Source: Chaetoderma sp. LZ-2023a (taxonomy: Eukaryota > Mollusca > Caudofoveata > Chaetodermatida > Chaetodermatidae). From it: a DNA stretch of 64,000 bases. Positions 23,325-36,095 of the stretch are shown piece after piece (within the stretch, counting starts at the first letter, position 1; the number at the start of each line of letters is the position of its first letter). The position numbers and the translations under genes are program-made. The notes below the pieces were generated by a model. The model worked only from the letters and a program-made list of their open reading frames with translations, was not told the DNA's origin and made no database searches. The DNA lies in the NCBI GenBank assembly GCA_034401795.1, contig CM067365.1, positions 9,874,145 to 9,938,144 on the forward strand, given 5' to 3'.

Positions 23325-26300
23325 TCAATTATCCAAGTCATCTTCCTCAATGAGCGTTATTGAATTCGAGTAACTGAGACCCTTACAGTCTTCGCAGGCG
23401 GATGTGCAGCTGAGCCCATGTTTTCTACAGGTGCATCTCTTTGATTCACAGCCAGTTTTGCAGCTGCATCTAAATGAATACAGTAAATCGTCAGGTGCTG
23501 CCAGCATGTCAGTCTTAACAGGCAGCATTTGGTGGTTGAGAACTTTCCCGCCCCATTCTGTTGGATTCATATCTCCAGCATCTCCTCTCCAAACTTGAAT
23601 TTGGTAGTACACGCGAAGACTGTGAAACTTTGCGGATGCGGGTGTTGGTGGTAAATCTCGTGCTTCAACATACTTGGAACTTTTTGCAACCTTCTCCCTG
23701 AATCGCTTGTACTGCAAAGCAACTAGACTATCCATTGAAGTGCCATTGTATAGAATAAGCATTGCCTTCTCACCTGCTTTTATCACATCATCTTTATTCG
23801 CGTTACTCATTGTAAACACTTCAGCAATTTGAGAGAGTTCTTTGCAGCACTGGATTTTGCTAAGGGATGCAGATTTTCCAATTCCATAAAGCCTAGATGT
23901 TGAGTCACAGCCAAGGATAGCATGGATAAATAACAGCTGTGAGCACAAACAGAACCCGAGTTTTTCCTTTGCCATTTTGATATTCCACAGTCGGGGTTTC
24001 TTTGCATTTTGCTTTGGCTCTGGTCTGAAAAATAGCTGACAGCCATTCATATCAGTATGGTATAGAAGCAACACCAGTAGGTCGGTATCGTCTCCAACAA
24101 GAGCAGTATTTGTTGACTTTGAAGCCAAGATAGCCGTTTGCGTAATTAAGACATCAGCATCACCGCTTGCCTTTATCGTTAAGCATCCAGCATGTTCGAG
24201 AGATGAACTTAAGATTGATATGAACCAATGTTTGTTCTGCTTGTTACTAAGAAAATCAGGCTTACTCAGAGTTACAACTGTTTGCGGAGTCAGTACAACA
24301 GTTGCGCCTGATCCATGAGCTCGCCTCTTATGTGTTACATCTTTTATGTCTGGGCCTTGGTCATAACCATCAGAAACTACTGTAGCCTTTCCATATTTGC
24401 TTATGCAATATTTTACATATCTTTGACAAACATTTGCAAATGTCTCTCCACGCTGCCATGGAACACGGTGTAATAGAGCTCCTCCATCAAGCACATAGTG
24501 GACAGAATCTGGAAGGACTGCATCTTCATTTTGAATTAATTTCCACAATGCATCAGCAAGTGCCGGCTTATTTGCTTCCCATGGAAGAGATGAATTATCA
24601 AAGAGTGCGGGTGGATGAGTGCACAACTCATACTCAAAATAAGATGCTGGATTCCCTTTTGATCCATTTGTAGCAATTAAACTGAGTCTTTGAAATAGGA
24701 GTTGTGGATCAATTTGTACACATTCATCATCAATCTTGAGAGATGTTTTGGATGCTAAGGTAATAGCTTGTCTCTTTCTCTGGAACGAAATGCTTGATAC
24801 ACATTGGCTACACATCGAATTAATAATTGATTCTCCAATATCTTTAGCATCGTCAACATTGACTGATTCTTGTGCAGACAATCCACTAACAAGTCCTCTA
24901 AGAGAAGGGTCTGGTCCAAATGGATTCAGTTCACTAAGGATTTTGAGAATTTTGTAAGTATCATCCATATCACGCTTTATTCGAGATTGTGTGGAATCTT
25001 TGTGTTGTTCACTTGAATCACAGTTTACCCCAGAGAGCTCTTGCATTGCATTACACACATCTGCACATGCGGGCATAGACAACAACCAAACAAGACGCTG
25101 AAGTTCTGTCATTCCACGACCTCGTGTTAGACCACCACTTGACTTTACACTTCTCATAAGGACCTGCTCAATAACTAGATCAGTAGATAACCCTGCCCAA
25201 TACCTATCACTTCGATGAATGACATGATGACCATTGAGGAAGCTGGTGTGTATATCTGGATGACTTTCAGGTTTTTCTAACATCTTCTGTAAATATACAT
25301 ATGCAGACTTGGCGTACAGATTATGCCCAGCGGCTGCAAAATATGGAAGCATCTCACGAACGGTCTGAAGGTGCATGTTCCAATCACCAGTTTGTTCTGC
25401 CTTAATGAATTTGCGCAGAATATCAACCAACTCCATATACAAAAGCCAGAGTCGTGCAGTCCTCTTATCTTTCATGACCAGCTTCTCTGAGTCTAGTTTG
25501 TCCTTGACATCATGTAATGCATTTTCCGAGGACAATCTTGTAGCTACATACGGATTGTTGATAATGTCATCATAGAGCTCTCCAACTTTAACCAGACTTT
25601 TATTTAGGGAAGTTTCAATCGTTTCATGTCCTGCAACATTATCATCATTGTCAAACAATTCTTTTGAATGCATTGCAGCGGAATATTCTACTGTGTCAAC
25701 TTCAGCATCTGCAATTGTAGGTAGTGGTAGGTTGTATGCATTTGCAATCAAGATTGTACTGAGAGAAGCAAAAACCATGAGGTGTCCTCGAACTGCTCGA
25801 GAAATTGCCTTTCCACTAAGAATGTGTTTGACAGCATTCTCAGCGTAGACTACCTCTAGAATAGGCGCAAGACCACTTCCTGCCATTAAGTGACCAATGC
25901 AGCCAAGGAAGCTCATCTCCATATGAAGACCTCCGAGTCTTAGAATAATTTGCTTTAATGGACTCCAGCTCGGCTCAATCTCTATGATAGTCATAGCTTT
26001 CCAAAATAAGGGCTGATCAAATGTAATCACGGGTGCAACATGGTATCGGTTTGCCTGTTCACAAACATAAGTCAAAGTGGAAAAGATGCAGCTCATGTTA
26101 CTTGGCTCTAGATCTATCATCGGAAGGAAAATAACAGACGATGTACATGGATAAACTCCTTGGTGAACAGTTTGCATCATGCCAGACAATGACTGTCTGC
26201 TTGAACGCAGAAACAAAGAGAAATCCCAGAGGATGTCAATGTCAGCTGTTGGGTCTGTTTGTTCCATCGCAGTTAACTCCTTAAAGGTCAATGGGAAGTT

Positions 26301-27779
26301 CTTGGTATGCTGAGACTCAAAGTTCCTGATACAGATCTTGCCAACTTGCTTGATATCTTCAGATGTTACATTTATCCTTGGAATAAGTTTGCACGAAAGG
26401 TTTCCTGGTGTAACAGATGCAATGATTCCCATTCCATGAAATGTATTATGCCCATCTATTGTGCAAATATTGTGATCCACATTGTCGGCAACAAACTGAA
26501 TGAACTCGCCTGATAATGGCTGTGGTAGATCTCCACCATGAAGTGATGCACTGCGCTCAAACCTCTGTATCTCCGCGTATGAACATCCAAATCCGTGCTT
26601 GTACAAGGTGTCAACAATAGATCTAGATCCAAATTTATGGTGCATCTCACATGACAGCCTGAACTGCAAAGGTGCCAAAATAACTCTAGGACGAGTTCCT
26701 TGCATAATAGCCTGTCCAACTGATGCATGTTTCATTTCTGTACTTTTCCAGTTAACCAAAATCCGCAATAATTCCCGCAGTGTCTGTGGGAAATAATACA
26801 ATGCCTTTACTGGGTCGCTCATTTGCTCCCTTGATGGATAGCTTTCAGATGATGTGCATGAATCAATTAACTTAATATCGTGTCTAAGCAGTTTGGCAGC
26901 TGTCTGGATGATTAGCATGCTCTCTGATTTGGAATCCTTTCTCTTCTGTTCCTTATAGAAGTCAGTCAAAATAGTAGATGCTTTAGAACGAAAGGTAACA
27001 ACGTTTGGCTTACCATTCACAGTGCTAATAAATATTTCATCGCCATAATTATCTTTTATTTTATCCTGCATGTATTTAGTACTGTATGCTTTATTCTCTT
27101 TATCATCGAGATACTCTTGCATTTTATTAACGAGGTCGTGCAGGGTCAGCTGCTCATCATCATTATTTTCAAGAAATGCCATTGTCGCACTAAATGCTCT
27201 TACTCTGTCCAAGTCTTCTGGCCTTCCATGTTTTTGGGATGAGCAAGATGAGTGCAGCTGAGGGATATTTTTCATGGTTCGAAAATTTACGCTGCAGCAT
27301 TGATGGTATACTGCATTGACAACACATAAATCCGGCGTGAAGGCAAGCCGCCCAGCTACAAGTTTGCCCCATTCGTCTTTTCTCTGCTCACAGGCCTCGG
27401 CGATACTACATTGAAAGTCATGAGTACTTACTGGATAAATATCATAGCCACGTTTCTTTCCATCTTGAATTTTTGCAGGGTATCCGCATAGCAAACAATG
27501 TTCACTAAAATTGAATGTTGGACTTTCTGAACGGAGTGTTCGCATGGGTGGCGGAGATTGTTAAATTTTCTCTGCGTCACGGGCAATCCGCTTGGGATCA
27601 ATGAACTCCCGTCGACATTTTACATGAACCCTCTGTCCTACTTCAGCTATGACATCGCTTTCACGGGCTCTGCTAGCATTGTTAATACCGTCACAGCCTT
27701 TAACTCGAAGCTTAACAGTTTGTGAGCCATTTTCTAGGCTCTGGTTACAAATAACGCATGTAACTAAATCCATGTCCAT
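23325..27779 (-). pseudogene. Academ-like transposase, XPG/FEN-like nuclease and CXC domain, one stop
   Basis: A single uninterrupted exon of about 1,485 codons if the TAA at 27561-27563 is ignored. Upstream part 27779-27564 (MDMDLVTCVICNQSLENGSQ, a zinc-knuckle-like CxxC with a second Cys in VKCRREF); downstream ORF 27545-23325 in the same frame (1,406 aa). Likely DDE acidic residues lie in CTIDGHNTFHGMG, VITFDQPLFWKAM and the region after LGGLHMEMSF. An XPG/FEN-like module follows: VHYVLDGGALLHRV, ASGDADVLITQ, LVGDDTDLLVLLLY and an H2TH-like LGCDSTSRLYGIGK. The C-terminal CSCKTGC...CTC...CTSACEDC has eight cysteines (tesmin/TSO1-like CXC). It could be mistaken for a host gene, but the flanking TIRs argue for a transposon. 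Confidence 0.82.
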
Positions 27780-28099
27780 ATTCTGATTGAATTGTATAGA
27801 AATTTATTCAAATTGTGAGATAAAAGTGAAAATTAAAAAGCAATTTATTTTAGATAAAATTTTAAAAGCGAAAAACAAAATTAAACTTGCTTTAAATATA
27901 ATTTTTTTAAATTACCCCGTCCCTGTGCATACAACCATATTTAATCTGTGGTTTGGAGAACTTGTACAAGTGGTTCAAGGCAATATTGCCAATTGCTTAC
28001 TGTCTTCCGTGACCATGAAATTCAGAGCTTAGACAACATTTCTACTTCGTTTATTTGCGGAATGAAGCAGGTAAGGGAAGTTTCATTATTCGGATAATG

Positions 28100-28260
28100 G
28101 CGGTAGCTAAATATGCAAATTTACCCACTTTCCCATCGAGGGATTTTGGAGGACTTTTGATATGTGACACCTGGCAGTCCCATGAATGCCGCAGAAAAGA
28201 AATAAGTTCTGTTGCAATTTGTTCTAGGTTAATTTGTAGTTTTACTGGACTATACCTATT
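28100..28260 (-). repeat. Academ-like right TIR
   Basis: Inverted partner of 22860-23020, ending GGACTATACCTATT. Confidence 0.85.
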
Positions 28261-28264
28261 TTAC

Positions 28265-28420
28265 AGATAGGTGAACGGGAACAAGACAGAGCGAGGTGCC
28301 TCCTGCTAGTATAGGGACACAACGCCGTAACCCGGTAAGAATCAATACTGAGATATTCGAGTCACTAACTGGTCTCCATAACCGCTTGGCCACTGCGCCT
28401 CTACAGAAGTGGCCTGACAC
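28265..28420 (-). repeat. tRNA-derived SINE candidate
   Basis: On the minus strand TGGCCAAGCGG (28392-28382) fits a pol III A box, and GACTCGAATAT (28362-28352) is a weak B box 20 bp further on. GGCGTTGTGTCC follows, as in many animal SINE bodies. The right end is unclear. Confidence 0.35.
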
Positions 28421-28627
28421 GCAATGACGACGGCTGTAAACCACCAGAGGTTCTTGAATGATGCTAAGATCACACTATTCATCAGCAATAATCTGAAGTC
28501 TGTAAATGAAATCAGGCAATAGGAATGGTCCCTCATCTTACGCCTTCTCTGCGTCGAGCAGCGAACTTGCCAATAGATCTTTTCTGTGCTGAAGACTGAA
28601 TTCTGTTTTGATGTCATTATTTATAGA

Positions 28628-28960
28628 GGGACCCATTTCTAGCTATGTTCCGCCTATTTCTAGCTAAGTTCAACGCGCTTTTTGAGCGTGTTGGGACAGA
28701 TTTATATACTTTAAATCCTGAATTCCCAGAATCGACTAGCGATTTCAAGGTAAATCGCAATTTTAGGTAAGCTGTTGAATATTCGGAAACTAATTTGACT
28801 GGGGACTATTTCAAAATATTCAACAGAATGTGGATGAAATTGTAAATCCATCAAAGACATACACGCGACGGACTTTCGATGTACACGACGGAGTTAGATG
28901 GTGTGATGTTAGCCTACATGTGACGTACCTGACCATAACCTCATACTTGAGTGACGGCTT
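28628..28960 (-). repeat. MITE-A copy 3, diverged, core deleted
   Basis: Contains TTTCTAGCTATGTTCCGCC, GTTGAATATTCGGAAACTAA, TTGACTGGGGACTATTTCAA, AAATATTCAACAG. The GCTGTTGCTGCC centre is missing. Confidence 0.7.
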
Positions 28961-29126
28961 GGCTCCGTCAATTTATTCTGTTCTTTCCTGAACATGGAAT
29001 GCATTGATTCATTGTTATCGTATACGCTTTACAAAAGTTTCTCTCTAAGTCCTGCAAGATGCATTGACAGTGCAAGCGAAACTCTGATATCTGAGATGGT
29101 TTTGAAGAACAAATTCAATTAACTGT

Positions 29127-30660
29127 CGTGATCTATCTCGCTCAAACCATGCCATTCCTGATTTCTTAAATAGCCATCCATCACCCTATTTGATTATAGC
29201 GTGCATACCAGACTGTTGTTGGTACATCAAGTTCACAAGTGTGAAATTACTGCAATACAGGTATGTAAACAGCCAAATGTATTGAACATGGAAAGCAAGT
29301 AAATTATATCAACCCTTTGAATCTGAAAGGCCATCACACAAAAAACAATAAACAAAAACCATTTCTAGTCTTATAACAAGTCTCCTGAAGATTTTTGGCT
29401 AACTAGACCTGAAGCTGTTCCTGACAAATTAATACTAAGGTCCTCAAGAGATTACCTGTATGAATACCTAAATTGAGATCTTTGGACCTGATGTTCAAAT
29501 GACTAAGTTAAATGTACTAATTCTTGCAATCTCCATGTTCTTATCTGTCCTCTTTCTTTTTCCATCAATCTTTTTTTCACCTACTGATAAAGACCGTTTC
29601 CTTTTAGTTGCCAGTACTGATTATATATTAATTTGCTACTTTGTGTATTAATCATGTAAGTCTACTAATAATCACAGCAGAGCTGAAATTATACATGGTA
29701 TATTTACTCATGCCCATGGTCTACAGTAAGCTGATTCGATGAATACCATTTATATTTATTGATGTCTATTATTCTGGTAATAAGCCCATATGAAAGCACT
29801 TATGACAGAGAGGCTCCAAATTTAGTGCTTGTTGTATCATCAGATTAAGCTTGATACTGATCTACTTCACCCAAACCATGCCATTCTTGCTTTCTTAAGC
29901 AGCAAACCATAACCTTATCTAATTATAGCTGGTTCATGTATACCAGACTTGTTGTTCCATGAAATTCACAAGTATGAAATTACTCACTGCAATACAACTA
30001 CATTTTGTATGTTAACAGCCAAATTTGTTGAACATGGAAAGCAATTGAATTATGTTAATCTTTTGAATCTGAAAGGCCAACACAAAGAAGACATGACTAG
30101 TCACATGACAATTCTCTTGAAAACTTTTTTGCTAACGTGACCTGAAACTGTTCCTGCCTATGCCAGCAACAGGTTCCTGCCAAGTTAGTATTGAGGTAAC
30201 TGTAGTGATCTATCTCGCTCAAACCATGTCATTCTTGATTTCTTAAACAGCCGGATTATAGCTGGTATACAAGACTGTTGTTGGTACATCAAGTTCATAA
30301 GTGTGAAATTACTGCAATACAGGTATGTATATAGCCAAATGTGTTGAACATGGAACACAAGTGAATTATATTAGCCCTTTGATTATAAAATTATCTTGAG
30401 ACTTTTTGCTGACTTAACCAGAAGCTGTTGCTGCTTACACGCATGACCGCTACAGGTTCCTTTCAAGTTAGTATTGAGCTAACTGTATGAATGCCCTACA
30501 TTCTTATCCTGGAATCCGTGTTCAAGGGGCTAAGTGAAATGTACATGTTTGCAATCTCCATGCTCTTCTTATCCGGCCTCCTGCTTTTTTCAACGATCTG
30601 CATTTTTTATTTGTTCATTTGTCGATAGCCATTTTTCCTTTTTTTGCTGCTAGTACTGAT
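29127..30660. repeat. Three diverged copies of a ~400-550 bp repeat
   Basis: Copies at about 29127-29640, 29857-30200 and 30203-30680. Shared blocks: TGATCTATCTCGCTCAAACC, ATGCCATTCTTGATTTCTTAA, TACCAGACTGTTGTTGG, GTGTGAAATTACTGCAATAC, CAGCCAAATGTGTTGAACAT, CTGAAGCTGTTCCTG. The third abuts the second. No ORF is conserved across them, so they are probably old non-coding repeat copies. Confidence 0.85.
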
Positions 30661-30691
30661 AAATATATATTATTTTGCCACTGTATGTAAC

Positions 30692-30718
30692 ATATATATA
30701 TATATATATATATATATA
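30692..30718. repeat. (TA)n microsatellite
   Basis: 27 bp of alternating TA. Confidence 0.9.
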
Positions 30719-30759
30719 CACTCATGTTCTCTGCTATAGGTCTGCTCTCTGTCTGTCCC

Positions 30760-31025
30760 ATCTTCGGGATTTTTCACCGAGATGATCCAACATACCCAAC
30801 TGAAACGTGTTACATAGTACTTTAGTATGAGTAGTTACAGATCAAGTTCGCGTTTCACAGGTTTCGTCACAATCTGACATAGTTATCCCCCTTTTTGACT
30901 TATGAAATACGAAAATATCAGTTTCCCGGACTTTTTCAGAGATGCTTCGACATATTCGACTGAAACTTGGTACATTGCTTTAGTATGAATAGTTACAAAT
31001 CAGGTTCATGTTTCACAGACATTGC
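30760..31025. repeat. Tandem pair of ~140 bp repeats
   Basis: Both copies contain GGACTTTTTC- or GGGATTTTTC-like starts, then GATG(A/C)T(C/T)C(A/G)ACATA, ACTGAAAC, TTTAGTATGA, TAGTTACA, ATCA(A/G)GTTC and GTTTCACAG. Diverged, non-coding. Confidence 0.6.
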
Positions 31026-31439
31026 TGCAAAATTGCAGATTTATCTCACCTGCTAGGGGACATATACAATACTTACAGAATGCTTGTTTTATTATTTCTC
31101 CTTTAGCTGTCTACTGAATCACCTTTGGTTGTGGCATAATATAACAGTTCTTTTCATCACTGATTTATGTTTATGTATGTATCTATACCCTGTTGATTCT
31201 TAGAAGTCTACAGACCTTTTCTTAACCATTTTCAACATGTTTAATAATATATTCAATATATTATAGATTCATTTATATCTATAATTGCTAAATAATTAAT
31301 CAACTGTCATTTCATTTTTGAAAAAAGTCATTTTGAGGTAGATTCTTTTTATCCAGGTAGCCACTTGCACCAGTGGGAAAAAAGATAACAGAACTGCAGT
31401 CTAAAACACTATTGGTAATTTACTTCCCACCCGTCCCAC

Positions 31440-33760
31440 ATGCCCATTAAGTTACCCTGTTCATCGTGCAAGAGCCAGTAAAAAGAAATCAATATGCCAT
31501 CAAATGTGACCTATGTGATAACTGGATACATCTAACTTGTTCTAAGCTCACACTATGTGATTACAGAGCCCTAGAGGATGCAGATGACCGATGGTGGTGT
31601 ATCACATGCAATAGAGAGTTGTTTCCCTTTAATCACTACGATGATCACTCAGACTTCATGTTAAACAGTGATCATGATCACATGAATTATAATCCCCTGC
31701 TTGATGCAGTCTCTAACCCATTTAAACTAAACACATTCTACCAACCAAGTATACCGGATAACGACTATGAGAATGAAGAAGTCAAATTACCATCACCAGA
31801 CTGCGAATATGTCATGCCAAGGGAACTCAAAGTCAAAAGCGCAGAAACGTTTTCATTTTCACTCCTACATCTCAATATTCGATCACTCGGAACATCAACA
31901 AACTAACAACTTTCCTTGACACTAACTCTAATGAATTTAACATTATAGGTATATCTGAGACATGGCTGAAACCAATCTCACCGGTTAATCTAATTAATAT
32001 CCCTAATTACACTCTTGTTGAAAATCACAGATCTACTAAAGTTGGAGGCGGAGAAGGCATTTTCTCAAGTCATTACTGATAATCAAGAAATTGCTAACAA
32101 GTTTAATGAATAGATTATTAACATTGGTCCAGAACTATCCAAGAAAATTAATGCCAATACAAGTCCTAGCATGCGAGATTATCTGTCAGGCAATTATCAA
32201 TCCTCAATCTTTCTAAACCCTACTGACCCAGAGGAAATCTCAAAGATACTACTGCAAATTAATCCTAACAAAAGTGCAGGAATTGATCACTTTAAGTGGG
32301 CGGTATTCAAAAATTGCATGCAAGATATAATGACCCCACTAAATCGCATTTGCAACCTATCACTAATACAAGGTATCTTTCCACCAGGACATAAAACTGC
32401 ACGTGTAACCCCAATTTACAAAGCAAAAGACTCCTCTGGCTTCACTAACTATCGGCCAGTCTCAGTACTACCACTGTTCTCGAAGCTCTTGGATAGACTC
32501 TTTTATAACAGGCTAACCACTTACTTAAATAAAAACTCTATCCTTTACCAGTCACAATACAGTTTTTGGGGAAAACACGCCATAGTTCTAGCTCTTATAG
32601 ATATGATGGAAAAGATAGTAAATACATTGGATAAAAAAAGAACATATTCTTGAAATCTTTATAGATTTATCTAAAGCATTCGATACAATAGACTATAATA
32701 TTTTAATAGAAAAACTCTCAAACTACGGAATACGAGGCACTGCACTGGAGTGGATAAAAAGCTACCTATCAAGTAGAACACAATATGTCCAGTATAATAG
32801 AGTCCTGTCTAAGAGTGAAGAAATAGTCTGTGGTGTTCCTCAGGGTTTAATTCTTGGCCCTCTGTTGTTCTTACTCTATATGAATGACCTACAAAATGTT
32901 TGCAAACACTTGTCATTAATTCTCTTTGCAGATGATACCAATGCTTTTTGCAGCCATAAAAACATTGATACTTTACACAAAAACATAAATGAAGAAATAG
33001 AAAAATTAATTCATTGGTTTACAGTTAACAAATTATCGCTCAATGTTGCAAAAACAAATTACATCTTATTCACAAATAAAAAAATATGAAAAGTACTGAT
33101 CTCCCTAAAACTTATGCAGATAATCAAGAAGTATGTGAGGCACAATTTGCAAAATTCTTAGGTGTCTATTTGGACAAGAAACTCACATGGGAGAAACATA
33201 TACAAATTGTAACGTCAAAAGGTTGCAAAGAACATTGGTATTATGCGTCGACTAAACAGCTACTGACCAAAACACCTTATAAAAACACTATATAGCGTGT
33301 TAATATTACCACAAATCACATACTGCAACACTATTTGGACTAACACTTACTCATAAAAACTAAAAAAATTAAAGACACTTCAGAAAAACAGCGGGTCAAA
33401 ATGTGTTTAAAACAGAAAAACTATTGAAGCTTGAAGATATAGGAAAGCTCCAACTATACTCCGTCCTCGGAGACTTCTATAACAAAAATCTACCAAACCC
33501 ATTATTAAACCTCTTCAAGAATAATGAAGACATACACTCACACAACACACGATCACGAAAAAATCTGCACACAACCTTCTGCCGCACAGAAGCCTTCAGA
33601 CAAAAGCCATCAACAAAAGCAATACGCCTGTGGAACAACACAGAAACAGACATCCGCACACAGATTATCACCAAAAATCTTACAAAAAGAATGTCAAGAC
33701 AATTATTATAGAAGCCTATTAGCCTTTTCGCTGATGAGTCCTTGACAAAATTCATTGTTT
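31440..33760 (+). pseudogene. CR1/L2-type LINE, decayed and internally deleted
   Basis: 31466-31906 holds a PHD-like start (CDLCDNWIHLTCSK, WWCITC) and the start of an AP-type endonuclease (SLLHLNIRSL; IIGISETWLK in the next frame). Near 32067 the endonuclease core is missing, and sequence jumps to the reverse transcriptase at 32171-32653 (NKSAGIDHFKW, FTNYRPVSVLPLFSKLLDRL), then in other frames FIDLSKAFDTIDY, GVPQGLILGPLLFLLYMNDL and the catalytic FADDTN (about 32930). The C-terminal part at 33403-33711 (HSHNTRSRKNL) is typical of this clade. At least five frame breaks. Retrotransposition enzyme, inactive copy. Confidence 0.85.
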
Positions 33761-33978
33761 ATGATACACATCTAGTTCTGCTGGGTGTTTTGAATTTGGT
33801 CTGACTGGAATCATATTGTTAGCTGTGGATGTAAATGGAAGGATGTATGTCTGTGTATTTTTATAGTAACCAAAGTCATCTATTATTTATATATTTATAT
33901 TTGTAATGTGCAATAGTTGGATCCTTCGAAACATGTAATTTAATGTTCGTATTGTTCGTCTGTCAGCTTCCAGTCTAA

Positions 33979-34004
33979 GTAATTTCAAAATATTCAACAG
34001 TTTT
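33979..34004 (+). repeat. Short MITE-A core fragment
   Basis: AATTTCAAAATATTCAACAG only. Confidence 0.5.
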
Positions 34005-34217
34005 CATAAATTGTTGCCTCTGGACTTAAGCGAGACATAGGATACTCATCAGGGAAAGGGTTAATCACCTATAGGTAGACCCCTTTAGAAGAACACATGA
34101 GGAGGGAGTATGGCTGTTGAGGTCTGGTGGATTTACCAATCTCATTAATTTTAGGAAGATCATCACTACCACCATGGCTCATCATACATCATGGCTCACC
34201 ATACACTACAATAGTAT

Positions 34218-34218
34218 C

Positions 34219-34266
<48 letters not shown>
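34218..34266. repeat. (TAA)n microsatellite
   Basis: 49 bp of AAT triplets, read as poly-Asn in one frame. Confidence 0.97.
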
Positions 34267-34268
<2 letters not shown>

Positions 34269-34499
34269 ATCACATAGTGGATTACTGTTTTTAAGCTCGA
34301 TGAACGCACCCCCACCCACGCACACCCACTCCCACCCCATCTCCCCAACCCTCTGTCCATCTAGCGTCTAGCTACTTAAAACTGCAGATCTTCTAGCAAA
34401 TGTTAAAATTTTTAAATAATGCACATGTACTGTGGGTGCAAGTGAAAAAAATCCACATCTTATATTATTATAATTAACTACTAGCAATTTAATTATGTT

Positions 34500-34680
34500 T
34501 TTGTGTACGTTACGTGTAGTAAATGTACAGTAATTTAATGTTGTAATGTGTCTTTGTCTAATATATGTTAGGGGTCCATCACCACATCGGCGTTGCCTTT
34601 GATGGACTACCTGTCCTTTGTAATATAAATGTGAAATGCTCCTATAAAATAAAAAATATTTGAATTGAATTGAATTGATA
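34500..34680 (+). repeat. Probable LINE 3' end
   Basis: GATGGACTACCTGTCCTTTG, then TAAAATAAAAAATATTTGAA and a (TTGAA)n tail resemble the 3' terminus of CR1-like LINEs. It may be the displaced end of the LINE at 31440-33760, with other repeats in between. Confidence 0.45.
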
Positions 34681-34884
34681 AACCACCATTCTCAGCCGCT
34701 CTGAATTGTATGAGGGTCCTTCCCACTTTGGAAGGTGTCGTTGAGAGAGCAAGAGTCCAATATATAGGCGATGAAACTAACATTAGTCGTTTCACCGATG
34801 TGAAGACCTATCCTCGAGCGTGTACCACCGAGCTATGTACAGGGACTGGCACAGAATAAAACCAGCACGAAACATAGCAATGCT

Positions 34885-35112
34885 CCTTTCCAGTTTATCC
34901 ATCCATCCTCTGACGTCATATTATGTCATAGTTAATTATGGCATGAATATAATTGACATTATAGGCAACAATCAAATTAGTCTCAAAATATCTAACAGCT
35001 TACATGTATAGCGTCTGGAAATTGATAGTCAGGGGATTTAGGGATGGACCAATCCCAAAACGAGCGAGGTGTGGGTGCAGCTTAGCTATAGGTGGGCGGT
35101 GCGTAGTTAAGG
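34885..35112 (+). repeat. MITE-A copy 4, core mostly deleted
   Basis: TTTCCAGTTTATCCATCCAT, TGACGTCATA, CAATCAAATTAGTCTCAAAA, ATTGATAGTCAGGGG, GCTTAGCTATAGGTGGGCGG. Confidence 0.8.
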
Positions 35113-36055
35113 TCGATTTCTATGGATGCTAGTATGGCAGCAGGCCCGCTTTCCTTGTAAGCTTTTTGCGTGCTTTTCTGCTAGCAGAAACGTCGATCTA
35201 GTGCATTTAGATAGAACCATTTCCATGGGGGCGTCTCCATGCAGCGGGTCCAATCGCGTGTTGTGCATGTTGATCTTGTGCACATGCATGTTGCCTTAAG
35301 CACCAGTTATTTTGCAATATTGACTGAACTTTATGCAAATATAATAATGATGCTATGTAACTGCTATTTTCTTTTGTACTATTTGCGTAAGAGACAAAGA
35401 ATTCGCATTCGTATGATGCAGTTAATTACAATTATTAAAATATTAAAAATATTAAAAAAATTAAAGAATGGACATAAATGAAATATAGGCTAATAATTTG
35501 TATGTTTTACTAACAGTACCCATCTACCAGCCATGAAATGTATTTAAATGTAAAGGAAATTCGCAATTAGACTTCTTTAAATAAATTTAAACCATTACAC
35601 CCAAAGATGCTTCTTGCCAAATTTGGGTGAAATCCAGGCAGAGGTTCTTAAGAATTCGTTTGAAGTGAAAGTTGTTTTTTATTAAAACTTTATTACTATG
35701 AGCCGTTGAGGTAACATCATAGAGGTGCTGAACTAGAGCCTGAAATTCGCTATCCTATGCTAGGAAAACAGCCAGATTCGCTGGTAAACTCACCCGCATG
35801 GAAATAGACAAACCCACGAGCAGGAAACTGTGCGAGAATACGCGAGCAGAAAATCTAACATGGAAAGCGGGCTTAAGCTGGATCCTAGTATGTTCTGCAG
35901 ACTCGCGGTATCTCCGTGGTGAACACTGTAAATGTCAGCTTTGCCGATGTCAATGGTTGGTAGGTGGATTAAATCCTTGGAACATTGACCACAAGAACAT
36001 CTTCCAATAGTAGGTCACTTGTATTAACCATATAAACCCTGAAATCCCATACTCT
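35113..36055. other. Non-coding, no recognised feature
   Basis: Short frames only (up to 80 codons), AT-rich in the middle. I see neither family motifs nor repeats. Confidence 0.45.
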
Positions 36056-36058
36056 TAA

Positions 36059-36095
36059 ATTAGCTGTTGAATATTTTGAAACTAATTTGACAGGA
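36059..36095 (+). repeat. MITE-A copy 5, left piece cut by Polinton 2
   Basis: AGCTGTTGAATATTTTGAAA then CTAATTTGACAGGA, stopping exactly at the Polinton 2 left terminus. The matching right piece lies at 47073-47210. Confidence 0.88.

Larger units (their letters stand above)
22860..28260 (-). mobile_element. Academ-like DNA transposon with ~160 bp TIRs
   Basis: A 5.4 kb element. The left end (from about 22860: ATAGGTACTAGTCCAGTCAA, GAACAAATTGCAACAGAA, CATATCAAAAGTCCTCCAAA, GGGTAAAATTTGCATAAT) matches the reverse complement of the right end (to about 28260) block by block, with small gaps. Between the TIRs lies one long minus-strand ORF with transposase, XPG-like nuclease and eight-cysteine parts, the domain set reported for the Academ superfamily. 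I could not find a clear target duplication. Confidence 0.82.

Noticed and set aside
23325-27545. Ordinary single-exon host gene with a tesmin-type CXC domain
   Set aside because: Matching TIRs 0.3-0.5 kb outside both ends make a transposon far more likely.
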